From the NCBI GenBank assembly GCA_022709485.1, contig JAKLIS010000003.1, forward strand, positions 1 through 19,156: a stretch of DNA of 19,156 nucleotides. Direction: 5' to 3'. Under the pieces are notes generated by a model. It did not search any database. It was not told the origin of the DNA and saw only the letters and a program-made list of their open reading frames with translations. The position numbers were made by a program, and so were the translations under genes. This stretch comes from Elusimicrobiota bacterium (GTDB lineage Bacteria > Elusimicrobiota > Elusimicrobia > F11). Of the stretch, positions 1 through 7,621 are shown piece by piece. Within the stretch, counting starts at the first letter, position 1, and each line of letters opens with the position of its first letter.

Positions 1-564
1 CATCACGCTGAGGTTGCTTTTCACCGCCAACGACAGGGCGGGGTCGGGAAGACGTTGCTCCACCTCTTCCGGAGTCCATCTTTTGATGGCGTCTCCTTTG
101 ATCATCTGCCCCGTGTTGCGGCTCATTAAGTTCTGGATGCTTAAGATCTGAGAGGTTCGTTGCCTGACCAGTTGACTGCGCTTGCGCAGAAGGTCGCGAA
201 TGCCTCTGGTCTGGGCCGGATAAATATAGCCCTCTGGTAGAATGCCCAGCCTCAGCAAATGGGCCAACCACCGGGCATCATGCTCATCGTCGGTATATTT
301 CAGCCCTTCGTATTGCTGGACGGCTGCAGTGTTCACCAAATGGACCCGGTATCCCGCCTCCATCAACCCGTCAACCAGCCAGTACCAGTTGAAAGTTGAC
401 TCCACTGCTATCCCTTGAATGGCGGATTGATAGGGAGATAGGCGTGAAAGAATCGTCGGCAGGTCGTTGGGACAACGCATTTGTAGTATCACATTGTCAT
501 TTTCATCTAACAACACGAGGTAACAATTGTTTGAATGTAGGTCGATTGCTCCGTATAATTTCAT
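1..564 (-). CDS. IS110-family transposase, N-terminal part (runs off window)
   Basis: The reading frame is open from the ATG at 562-564 to the window edge (188 codons, no stop), so this is the N-terminal part of a longer protein. It begins MKLYGAIDLHSNN and shows the DEDD/RuvC-like catalytic pattern of IS110-family transposases: D8 in AIDLH, E55 in AVEST, then the D93-x2-D96-A motif in YTDDEHDARWLA. A basic, Arg-rich helical stretch follows (about residues 117-150, RGIRDLLRKRSQLVRQRTSQ), as is usual in this family. The start is supported by an AAGGAGG Shine-Dalgarno sequence at 574-580. IS110 enzymes are recombinases guided by a bridge RNA encoded in the element's own noncoding DNA; that is family knowledge. 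The C-terminal Tnp_20 serine domain, the element's other end and intactness lie outside the window. Confidence 0.92.
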   Translation of the reverse strand, partial: MKLYGAIDLHSNNCYLVLLDENDNVILQMRCPNDLPTILSRLSPYQSAIQGIAVESTFNWYWLVDGLMEAGYRVHLVNTAAVQQYEGLKYTDDEHDARWLAHLLRLGILPEGYIYPAQTRGIRDLLRKRSQLVRQRTSQILSIQNLMSRNTGQMIKGDAIKRWTPEEVEQRLPDPALSLAVKSNLSVM

Positions 565-586
565 TTGAGTCTTCCTCCTTGGGGTG

Positions 587-612
587 TCGTTTGTTCTTGA
601 GAACACAAACGA
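587..612. repeat. 8-bp hairpin upstream of the IS110 transposase
   Basis: TCGTTTGT (587-594) and ACAAACGA (605-612) are perfect inverted arms around a 10-nt loop that can itself pair weakly. It lies 23 nt upstream of the transposase start. It could be part of a structured leader or of the element's noncoding RNA; the sequence does not decide. Confidence 0.55.
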
Positions 613-645
613 TTTTATCCCTTGGAGGGGACTCCTAGATGATTA

Positions 646-702
646 TCAAGTCGCTACATGACTCATTTTTTGAGTCAAAAAATGAGTCATGTAGCGACTT
701 GA
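646..702. repeat. Perfect 26-bp inverted repeat (57-nt hairpin)
   Basis: Arms 646-671 and 677-702 are exact reverse complements separated by the 5-nt loop GAGTC. The inner ends are T6/A6 runs, and the stem contains the tetranucleotide GTAG (691-694). No U-run follows on either side, so it is not an ordinary intrinsic terminator. It sits between the IS110 transposase and the first glycan gene. Candidate roles are a REP-like palindrome, a target or end of the IS110 element, or part of its noncoding RNA. A second tiny hairpin, CCCTT-CTT-AAGGG, lies directly downstream at about 704-716. Confidence 0.85.
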
Positions 703-744
703 CCCCTTCTTAAGGGCTCCATTCCTTACTAATATCAGCCTCCA

Positions 745-1536
745 ATGACAGAGATTACTCAACAAAATCTGGGATTTTCCATCATTATTCCCGCCTATAA
801 TGAGACCGATCGGCTACCGAAGACAATGGACCAGGTCCTCGAGTGGGTCAAAACTGTTCCTTACGAATTGGAGATCATCATTGTGGATGACGGAAGCAAG
901 GACGATACGCGGGATATTGCCCGGTCTTTTATGGCCAAAGACAGCCGGGTGAGACTGGTGGAAGAAACCCATGTCGGCCAGATGAACGCCATCTTAAGCG
1001 GATTCAAAAAAGCGCGTTATCCTTTGGTCGCCAACATGGAAGCCGATTGCGCCACCCATCCAAGAGAATACGAGAGGTTGATTCCCTATCTCTCGAATTT
1101 TGATGTGGTGACGGGGTCCCGGATTTTACGGGGGGACCTGCCGCCCATCGAGGGAAAATCACCTTTTCGGAGAATGATTTCAGCGGGTTTTTCTCGGCTT
1201 TATCAGTTGTTTTTTAAATGTGACGTGGTGGATCCCCAGGTTGGTTTCAAAATTTACCGGAGGGAAGTTATTGAAAAGGTTGTTCCCTTATTGACATCCA
1301 AACACGACGGAATCAAGAGCGCTGAAATACTCGTGAAAGCCGCCGGGTTGGGATACAAAATAAAAGAAGTCCCGGTGGTTTATTTGCATGATGAGAACTC
1401 TCGGTTGGTCCCCAATTTCCCAGTGGTCGTCGTTGCCGGGGTTTTTATAGCCTTAATCAAGTTGTGGTTTGATTGCCGGCGCCAGTATAAAAAAGGCGTC
1501 TTTAAGACGCCGCCTCACAGATTCAGTTTTCTCTAA
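745..1536 (+). CDS. GT2 family glycosyltransferase (polyprenyl-phosphate sugar transferase type)
   Basis: A 263-aa GT-A fold transferase. Visible motifs are the N-terminal FSIIIPAYNE (11-20), the nucleotide-binding IIIVDDGSKDDT (44-55), the DXD-like metal site MEADCATHP (98-106), and VVTGSRILRG followed by VGFKIYRREV (167-175). This order is that of dolichyl/undecaprenyl-phosphate mannose or glucose synthases. A single hydrophobic stretch (about 226-241) may touch the membrane; there is no second helix pair. An in-frame TAA shortly upstream makes the ATG at 745 the only sensible start, although no clear Shine-Dalgarno is visible. A TAATAT box at 730-735 would fit a near-leaderless mRNA. It is the first gene of the glycan operon, 14 nt before the kinase. 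The sugar donor is unknown; a GDP-heptose made by the downstream genes is an inference. Confidence 0.88.
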   Translation: MTEITQQNLGFSIIIPAYNETDRLPKTMDQVLEWVKTVPYELEIIIVDDGSKDDTRDIARSFMAKDSRVRLVEETHVGQMNAILSGFKKARYPLVANMEADCATHPREYERLIPYLSNFDVVTGSRILRGDLPPIEGKSPFRRMISAGFSRLYQLFFKCDVVDPQVGFKIYRREVIEKVVPLLTSKHDGIKSAEILVKAAGLGYKIKEVPVVYLHDENSRLVPNFPVVVVAGVFIALIKLWFDCRRQYKKGVFKTPPHRFSFL

Positions 1537-1550
1537 TTTAAGGAGTGCAT

Positions 1551-2540
1551 ATGCGTATTGTTCGAGCCCCGTTAAGAATAACCCTGGGTGGCGGAGGAAC
1601 CGACCTTCCCGGGTACTATGAAAAGTACGGCGGTTTTCTTATTTCAGCCGCCATTAATAAATTTATTTATCTCACCGGTTCTTCCCGCCCCTTTGACCGG
1701 AAATTCTGGCTTTCTTATTCCAAATTGGAGGTGGTTGAAGACGCCAAGGACATCCATCACGAGCTATTTCGAAAAAGTTTGGAAAAATATCATTTCAAAA
1801 CCGGCGTCGAAATTCATTCAATATCGGAGGTTCCGGGAAACAGCGGGATGGGCTCGTCCGGGACTTTTACCGTCGGCGTTTTGACGCTGTTAAATTCTCT
1901 TTCAAAGATCGAGGTGTCCCGAAAAGAGGTCGCTGAGACCGCTTGTCAAATAGAAATGGTGGAATTGGGTCGATCCTGCGGGAAGCAGGATCAATATGTT
2001 GCCGCGATGGGCGGCATTATTGCCCTGGACATCGACACCAAGGGTCATGTTAAAGTCACCCCATTAAGATTGGAAGAAGAGGGTGTGAAAAGACTTCAGA
2101 ATTCCCTTTTAATTTATCACACAGGCGTATCCCGCGACGCCAATGTCATTTTAAAGCGCCAAAATCAGGCCTTGAAAAAAGGGGAGAAGAAATCCCTCGC
2201 CAACATGAAACGGATTAAGGAAATTGGATATGAATCCCGCCAATCCTTGGAATCCGGACAATTTGACGTGTTGGGGGAACTAATGGACGAGCATTGGCGG
2301 CTTAAAAAAGAGATGCATCCGGACATGAGCAACCCTGCTATCGATAAAATCTACGCCAAAGCCAAACAAGCCGGGAGCTTAGGAGGGAAAGTCATGGGCG
2401 CCGGCGGCGGCGGATTTTTTGTGTTTTATGTCCCCTTGTCAAAGCAGGTCGAATTCCGCGGGCAATTTAAAAAACTTAATTTAAAGGAGTTGGACTGGCA
2501 TTTTAACCAATCCGGTTGCGAGGTTATATTCGCGAATTAA
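1551..2540 (+). CDS. hddA: GHMP-family sugar kinase, D-glycero-D-manno-heptose 7-phosphate kinase-like
   Basis: A 329-aa GHMP kinase. The N-terminus RAPLRITLGGGGTDLPGYY (5-23) is the signature of HddA-like kinases. Motif 2, PGNSGMGSSGTF (95-106), is the phosphate-binding loop; GKQDQYVAAMGG (144-155) carries the probable catalytic Asp; motif 3 is KVMGAGGGGFF (280-290). HddA phosphorylates D-glycero-D-manno-heptose 7-phosphate at C1 to the alpha-1,7-bisphosphate in the GDP-heptose route. I chose the ATG at 1551 because AAGGAG (1540-1545) lies 5 nt before it; a GTG two codons earlier overlaps that site. The GmhB/HddC fusion three genes downstream supports the heptose assignment. A fucokinase-type or other GHMP sugar kinase remains possible. 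Confidence 0.88.
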   Translation: MRIVRAPLRITLGGGGTDLPGYYEKYGGFLISAAINKFIYLTGSSRPFDRKFWLSYSKLEVVEDAKDIHHELFRKSLEKYHFKTGVEIHSISEVPGNSGMGSSGTFTVGVLTLLNSLSKIEVSRKEVAETACQIEMVELGRSCGKQDQYVAAMGGIIALDIDTKGHVKVTPLRLEEEGVKRLQNSLLIYHTGVSRDANVILKRQNQALKKGEKKSLANMKRIKEIGYESRQSLESGQFDVLGELMDEHWRLKKEMHPDMSNPAIDKIYAKAKQAGSLGGKVMGAGGGGFFVFYVPLSKQVEFRGQFKKLNLKELDWHFNQSGCEVIFAN

Positions 2541-2585
2541 TCCTTTCACCGGCCCTAACCTTGTTACAGTCTAATCAATGAAATT

Positions 2586-3677
2586 ATGGCGCCCAAACCA
2601 AAAGTAGGCATTATTGGCGGGGGAATATTTGGAACTTCCGCCGCCATCGAACTGTCAAAAACCTGCGACGTTGTTTTATTTGAAAGAGGCCCTGAGCTTT
2701 TGCGGGGGGCCACCTATGCCAATCACAACCGCCACCACTATGGCTTTCATTATCCGCGAAGCCGGGAGACAGCCCTTCAATGTTTATCCAGCCGCCCGGA
2801 ATTCGAGGCGATCTATGGCGAGTGCTTGGATTTCGATTTCGATCACTATTACTGCGTTTCTTGGGAAAACACCAAAACAAGCCCTGAGAAATATCTCCAA
2901 TTCTGCCGGGAAATGAAACTGGATTTTGAGGAAGTTAAACCCAACCCGGAGATTCTCGATCCCAAAAAAATCGCTCTTTGCCTCAAAAGCCGGGAAGGGG
3001 TATATGACATCAATAAACTTCGGGCCCTGGTCATTAAGCGAATCAAAGAAGCCGATGGTATAAAAATTTATATGAATTCGCCGGTGATTCACGGGTCTTT
3101 TAAAGGGGATCAGAAAATATTAACAGCACTTGTCGACGGGAAAGAAAGAAAAATGGAATTTGATGTCGTGGTGAGCGCCGTGTACGGGCACACCAACCAG
3201 TTTTGCGATTGGTTTGGTTTTAAAAAACAAAGCTTTCAATTCAACCTTCAAGAACTGGACGTGGTGGAACTGCCGTTAAAACGGAGAATCGGCGTGACGG
3301 TTCAAGACGGCCCGTTTCCCTCTATCATTCCCATCGCGAATTCTTCTCAATACCTGATGGCCCACGTCATCGAATCTCAACTTGTCCGAGAGATCTCATC
3401 GGCGGACATTCCTCTTTTATACCGGACCTCCTATGTGGAATCCAATTGGTCTAAAATTCTTGAGGTTTGCCGTGAATATATTCCGATCCTGGATGAGGTT
3501 AAATATGTTAAATCTATCTTCGTCGATCGCGTTGTGGATTCCAACCGGCTGGCGGACGATGCGAGACTCACCGAAATTTTTGACCATGGAAAAAAATGCT
3601 TTTCCATCTTCGCGGCGAAGGTCATCACTTGTGTGACGGCCGCAAAAAAACTGGCGAATTTGATTGGTAAAAATTAA
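2586..3677 (+). CDS. FAD-dependent oxidoreductase (DAO superfamily)
   Basis: A 363-aa protein opening with a dinucleotide-binding fold: KVGIIGGGIFGTSAAIEL (6-23), with E33 closing the second strand (VVLFER) where it would bind the FAD adenosine ribose. The GATYANHNRHHYGFHYPRS stretch (41-59) resembles the post-Rossmann region of D-amino-acid/glycerol-3-phosphate oxidase relatives. The C-terminus (CFSIFAAKVITCVTAAKKLA) resembles the second FAD-contact segment. The substrate cannot be read from sequence. Placed between a heptose kinase and an SDR, it plausibly oxidises or reduces a sugar or sugar nucleotide; that is inference. The ATG at 2586 has no obvious Shine-Dalgarno. The stop (3675-3677) abuts the next ATG with no gap, so the two genes are almost certainly co-translated. 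Confidence 0.82.
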   Translation: MAPKPKVGIIGGGIFGTSAAIELSKTCDVVLFERGPELLRGATYANHNRHHYGFHYPRSRETALQCLSSRPEFEAIYGECLDFDFDHYYCVSWENTKTSPEKYLQFCREMKLDFEEVKPNPEILDPKKIALCLKSREGVYDINKLRALVIKRIKEADGIKIYMNSPVIHGSFKGDQKILTALVDGKERKMEFDVVVSAVYGHTNQFCDWFGFKKQSFQFNLQELDVVELPLKRRIGVTVQDGPFPSIIPIANSSQYLMAHVIESQLVREISSADIPLLYRTSYVESNWSKILEVCREYIPILDEVKYVKSIFVDRVVDSNRLADDARLTEIFDHGKKCFSIFAAKVITCVTAAKKLANLIGKN

Positions 3678-4562
3678 ATGAAAAAAGTGTTGGTTCTTGG
3701 ATATAAAGGGTTCATTGGTTCCGGTCTCTATGAATTTTTTGAGTCCCGTGGGCCGGTCGTCGGTTGGGGACGGGAAGAAAATATTTTCAATTTGGACCCG
3801 GAGAAGCTCCAGGAATTGGAGGTCGATTTGGTTGTCAACTGCGCCGTGGAAACCGATCGGTCGACGCCTTATTTTATCCCCGGTTCTCGCACGGATGAAA
3901 TCAACGTCCAGGGAGCTCGGTATTTGGCCAAGATTCTCAAAGGCTCAAACATTGGGTGGATTCAAATTTCCACCAAAGATGTATTCGGCCCTGTCTATCG
4001 AGTGGGAGATGTGACCGATCGGGAAACCGGGTATTATCCCAAGTTCCTGGTGGACGACGTGCGTCCTTACGAACCTCAAACCAATTACGCGAAATCGAAA
4101 CTCATGTCTGAATTTATAGCGGAGAGCTATTCCAAATCGACCGTGATCCGTTTATCCTCCTGTTATATCGCGCATGGCCATAAGCGGGCGAACTGGATCG
4201 TCAATATGATCCGCCAAATATCCAAGGGAGAAGTCATCCATCTTTCAAATGGCGGAAAACAATTCCGGGACCCTCTTTATGTGGACGATTTGGGAAGGCT
4301 CATTGAATCAGTGAGAGACAATAAAAGGTGGGGTCTTAAAATGAACGCCGGCGGCGGACCGGATAACGTTTTTTCAATATTAGAGGTGGCCTTGATGATT
4401 GATCCAAGGGTCAAATATAAGAAAGTCCCTGGGGATGATTACGGGTTTGCTTTCAACAACCGCCTGGCAACCGAAGGAAATGCTTGGCGGCCCACGGTGA
4501 AACTTCAAGAATATATGCCAGAGCTGATCCGGCGCATTAAATCAGAATTGGAGCGCGTATGA
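3678..4562 (+). CDS. NAD(P)-dependent sugar epimerase/reductase (extended SDR, RmlD-like)
   Basis: A 294-aa extended short-chain dehydrogenase. The Rossmann glycine motif is LGYKGFIGSG (7-16). The catalytic region reads ISTKDVFGP (97-105), supplying Ser/Thr in the place of the STDYVFDG motif of RmlD. The active-site Y137-x3-K141 pair lies in NYAKSKLMSE. It is shorter than most epimerases and close in length to RmlD-type dTDP-4-keto reductases. It would act on a nucleotide-linked sugar in the cytoplasm, probably as a 4-reductase or epimerase. In this operon the obvious candidate substrate is a GDP-heptose derivative, which is inference. It overlaps the next gene by 4 nt (ATGA), a coupling arrangement. 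Confidence 0.85.
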   Translation: MKKVLVLGYKGFIGSGLYEFFESRGPVVGWGREENIFNLDPEKLQELEVDLVVNCAVETDRSTPYFIPGSRTDEINVQGARYLAKILKGSNIGWIQISTKDVFGPVYRVGDVTDRETGYYPKFLVDDVRPYEPQTNYAKSKLMSEFIAESYSKSTVIRLSSCYIAHGHKRANWIVNMIRQISKGEVIHLSNGGKQFRDPLYVDDLGRLIESVRDNKRWGLKMNAGGGPDNVFSILEVALMIDPRVKYKKVPGDDYGFAFNNRLATEGNAWRPTVKLQEYMPELIRRIKSELERV

Positions 4563-5770
4563 AGGCCATCATTCTCGCGGCGGGAAAAGGAGAGAGATTG
4601 GGGGAACTCACCCGGGAGACTCCCAAGCCCATGATTCCTGTTTATGGAAAGCCCGTTTTGGAGCACAATATTCTTCTTTGCAAAGAGCATGGAATCAAAA
4701 ATATTTTTATAAATCTCCACCACAAACCTGAATCCATCCGGACCTATTTCGGCGACGGATCCAAATGGGGCGTCAATATCACTTACAAAGAAGAACCCGC
4801 CATTCTTGGGACCGCCGGAGCGGTTAAAAATTTTGAAAACGAACTGGGAGGCGGGCCATTTTTTGTCATCTACGGCGATAATTATTCGCAATACAATCTC
4901 ACCAAAATCGCCTACGCCCACCGGGCCAAGCAGGCGGCTTTAAGCATCGTTATTTTTGAGCTTACCGATGTGTCCAAAAGCGGCGTGGCTGTTATGGAAA
5001 AAGATGATCGAATCATAAAATTTGTCGAAAAACCCGTGGAAATCCCGCCGCCCAGCCGTTGGGTCAACGCGGGAGTTTACGTCATGGAATCTTCGCTTTT
5101 AAGCGAAATCCCAAGCGGATTTTCCGATTTTGGAAAAGACATTCTTCCTCAGCTCATTCAAAAAAATTACCCCTTATATGGGATTCGGGTTGAGCAGCCG
5201 GTGGTGGCCATTGATACCCCGGAACTCTACCGCCGATCACTCACGCGGGCGGTATTTTTTGACCGGGACGGCGTTTTAAATGAGGCGGTTATTAAAGACG
5301 GGAAACCCCACCCTCCATTAAGCATAGGAGAGTTGCGCGTGTTCCCGGGTTTAAAGCAAAGGCTGATGGCTTTAAAGTCCAAAGGGTTTTTACTCATTGG
5401 CGTGACCAATCAGCCGGATGTGGCGCGAGGCGAAGTATCAAAAATGGCGGTCGAAGAAATCAACGACCGGGTCAAAAGGGATTTGGGGCTGGATGATTTC
5501 AAAGTGTGTTTTCATGATGACAAAGACAACTGCGCTTGCCGGAAACCCCGGCCGGGACTTTTTCAAGAAGCCGCTCAAACTTGGGGATTGGACTTAAAAG
5601 CCAGTTATGTCGTGGGAGACCGGTGGAGAGACGTCGAGGCGGGCGCCTCTGCCGGATGCCAGACGATTTTTATCGATTACGGATACCAAGAAAAACAACC
5701 CGACGGCGCGGGCACCGTCGTTAAAACTCCCTATGAAGCCGTCGATCATATTCTTGCCTTGGAGAAGTGA
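4559..5770 (+). CDS. hddC: Fused sugar-1-phosphate nucleotidyltransferase (HddC-like) and heptose-bisphosphate phosphatase (GmhB-like)
   Basis: A 403-aa two-domain protein. Residues 1 to about 228 form a nucleotidyltransferase: LAAGKGERLG (6-15), ETPKPMIPVYGKPVLEH (20-36), GDN (106-108, metal site), VEKP (156-159) and WVNAGVYV (168-175). From about 231 a HAD phosphatase starts directly: FFDRDGVLNE with nucleophile D235 and acid/base D237, motif II GVTNQ with T283, K329 in CRKP, and motif IV GDRWRD (353-358). The C317-x-H319 and C325-x-C327 pairs match the structural zinc site of GmhB. GmhB removes the 7-phosphate from heptose 1,7-bisphosphate and HddC adds GMP, so the fusion joins two consecutive steps after HddA. 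The nucleotide (GDP expected) is inferred from family and context. Confidence 0.9.
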   Translation: MKAIILAAGKGERLGELTRETPKPMIPVYGKPVLEHNILLCKEHGIKNIFINLHHKPESIRTYFGDGSKWGVNITYKEEPAILGTAGAVKNFENELGGGPFFVIYGDNYSQYNLTKIAYAHRAKQAALSIVIFELTDVSKSGVAVMEKDDRIIKFVEKPVEIPPPSRWVNAGVYVMESSLLSEIPSGFSDFGKDILPQLIQKNYPLYGIRVEQPVVAIDTPELYRRSLTRAVFFDRDGVLNEAVIKDGKPHPPLSIGELRVFPGLKQRLMALKSKGFLLIGVTNQPDVARGEVSKMAVEEINDRVKRDLGLDDFKVCFHDDKDNCACRKPRPGLFQEAAQTWGLDLKASYVVGDRWRDVEAGASAGCQTIFIDYGYQEKQPDGAGTVVKTPYEAVDHILALEK

Positions 5771-5771
5771 G

Positions 5772-6485
5772 ATGAAATTAGACGATCTTAAAATCAAAAT
5801 TTTTGCCGATGGGGCGGATAAATCCGGAATACTGGAAATGAACGCCAAGCCGTGGATAAAAGGGTTCACCACCAATCCCACTTTAATGCGAAAAGCGGGC
5901 ATTTCCGATTACGAATCTTTTGCCAAGGATATTTTGAAAGTTATTAAAGAAAAACCCATTTCATTGGAGGTTTTTTCCGACGAATTGGCCGAAATGGAAC
6001 GTCAAGCGCTTAAAATCGCCGCTTGGGGGAAAAATGTTTACGTCAAAATACCGGTTACCAATACCCGGAGGGAAAGTACGGCGCCGATTATCGATCACCT
6101 TGCGCGCGCGGGGGTTCGATTAAATATCACGGCTGTCATGACCCTGCCGCAAGTCAAGGAACTGGCCAAGGCCCTTAAGCCGGGGCCGGGCTCCATCATT
6201 TCAGTTTTCGCCGGCCGAATAGCCGATTCGGGACGGGATCCACTACCCATTATGCAAGACAGCCTCGCTTTTATGAAAGATTTTCCCAAGATCGATCTTC
6301 TGTGGGCCAGTCCGCGCGAGATTTTAAATATTGTTCAAGCCGACGCCATCGGGTGCCAAATTATTACTGTGACCAACGATCTATTGAAAAAGTTGGATTT
6401 GTTGGGCAAAGACTTGACCGAATTTTCTCTCGATACCGTCAAAATGTTTTATGACGACGCCCAAAAGGCGGGATATAAGCTGTGA
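5772..6485 (+). CDS. Transaldolase (FSA/TalC-like class I aldolase family)
   Basis: A 237-aa TIM-barrel aldolase. The N-terminal KIFADGADKSGILEM and GFTTNPTLMRKAG (31-43) are the standard transaldolase opening. NVYVKIPVTN (88-97) carries the Schiff-base lysine K92. LNITAVMTLPQ, SVFAGRIADSGRDP (144-157) and ASPREILNIVQADAIGCQIITV follow in family order. I chose the ATG at 5772, one base after the previous stop, because GGAG (5761-5764) lies 7 nt upstream and the family N-terminus begins there; the frame stays open further upstream without homology. Transaldolases interconvert fructose-6-P, erythrose-4-P and sedoheptulose-7-P. A biosynthetic operon copy next to heptose genes suggests it supplies sedoheptulose-7-P; that role is inference. 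Confidence 0.9.
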   Translation: MKLDDLKIKIFADGADKSGILEMNAKPWIKGFTTNPTLMRKAGISDYESFAKDILKVIKEKPISLEVFSDELAEMERQALKIAAWGKNVYVKIPVTNTRRESTAPIIDHLARAGVRLNITAVMTLPQVKELAKALKPGPGSIISVFAGRIADSGRDPLPIMQDSLAFMKDFPKIDLLWASPREILNIVQADAIGCQIITVTNDLLKKLDLLGKDLTEFSLDTVKMFYDDAQKAGYKL

Positions 6486-7621
6486 TTTTGATGCCGGACC
6501 GTTTGTTAAATCTCAAATTTACTTACGACGGCCTTGTAAAAACAGGAATTCCTCTTGTGGGATTTAACGGGACAAATCTCTACGCTGGCGGAGCCGTGGA
6601 TGATATCGGGATTTATTATTTTATCCCCAAATTCGCAACATTTTTTAATCTCCCTTTTGATCAGGCGGTCTCTTTATTTTACGGTGGTATTCTTCTCTGT
6701 TCATTTTTTATCGCCTCGGCCGCCGCGTGGTTTTTCCTCAAAAGCCGCTTGGCAAAAATTTATGCCATGTTTTGTTTCCTTGTCTTAACAATCCTCCCAT
6801 GGAAATTCGGAGACAATTACACGTTTCTTTCAACCACCACCCTCGTTACAGTCCCCGTGTTTTTGGCGGCGTATGACCGTTTAAAGAATATGAGATGGAT
6901 GGGAGGCATTTTGTTCATGCTGGGGGTTGTTTTAAGCTTGGGCAATTTCCTTCGGTCTCATGCTGGAACAGGCGCCCTCATTTTTATTTTTGTATTGGTC
7001 TTTTTTCATAAAGAATGGGATTTAAAAAGGAAGACACTGTTTTTAATTATTTTGGGTTTGGGAATGGCGTGCCCAAAGATTTATTTTCAACATTTGATTA
7101 AATCCCGAAATCAATTTCTGAAGGAAAATGTGGCCGGATATACTCCGGTTCCTGCCCGCCATCCGCTGTGGCATAGCGTTTATTTGGGTCTCGGGTTTCT
7201 GAATAACGAATACGTCAGGGAGGGTATTGACGACTATGCCTTTCAAAAAGCGCGTTCAGTAAAGCCGGAGGTGATTTTATATTCCCATGAGTACGAATCA
7301 ATTTTGAGGAATGAGGTATTTAAGATTATTAAAAGCCATCCCTATTTCTTTATGAGGACGATTTTCACAAAACTGGGGGTGTTGTTTATGTACTTTCTAT
7401 TGATTGCCAACATTGGATTTTATTTTGCCATCCGTCTTCCAAAACCTCGGGAATTCGATTTCGCATATTTGGGGGGGATGGCCGCCCATGCGGCCATTGG
7501 CCTTGCGGTCACCCCTTACCATTTTTATGTCTTGGGATTTTTGGCATTTTCGGCCTTATTCGGTATTCATAGCGTGGATTTCTTTATTTCCTCAAAAAGG
7601 GATGTTTTTAACCTATCTTAA
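6482..7621 (+). CDS. Polytopic membrane protein, GT-C glycosyltransferase-like
   Basis: A 379-aa hydrophobic protein with roughly eight or nine membrane segments. I do not recognise a named family. The short N-terminal loop ends in GGAVDDIGIYYFIPKFA (about 37-51). An acidic pair (D40, D41) before the first visible helix is where GT-C transferases, which use polyprenyl-phosphate sugars outside the inner membrane, place their catalytic carboxylate. The usual first helix before that loop is absent, and an in-frame TAA at 6476-6478 rules out a longer start. The GTG at 6482 overlaps the transaldolase stop by 4 nt; an ATG at 6491 is the alternative. A large loop about residues 210-270 is hydrophilic. 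As last gene of the glycan operon it could be the transferase or polymerase partner of the GT2 enzyme at 745. Confidence 0.7.
   Translation: MILMPDRLLNLKFTYDGLVKTGIPLVGFNGTNLYAGGAVDDIGIYYFIPKFATFFNLPFDQAVSLFYGGILLCSFFIASAAAWFFLKSRLAKIYAMFCFLVLTILPWKFGDNYTFLSTTTLVTVPVFLAAYDRLKNMRWMGGILFMLGVVLSLGNFLRSHAGTGALIFIFVLVFFHKEWDLKRKTLFLIILGLGMACPKIYFQHLIKSRNQFLKENVAGYTPVPARHPLWHSVYLGLGFLNNEYVREGIDDYAFQKARSVKPEVILYSHEYESILRNEVFKIIKSHPYFFMRTIFTKLGVLFMYFLLIANIGFYFAIRLPKPREFDFAYLGGMAAHAAIGLAVTPYHFYVLGFLAFSALFGIHSVDFFISSKRDVFNLS

Noticed and set aside
396..638. 80-codon plus-strand open frame
   Set aside because: It lies mostly antisense to the IS110 transposase and its leader, with no motif and no ribosome site.
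646..702. Reading the long hairpin as a rho-independent terminator
   Set aside because: There is no U-run after the stem on either strand, and the stem is much longer than typical.
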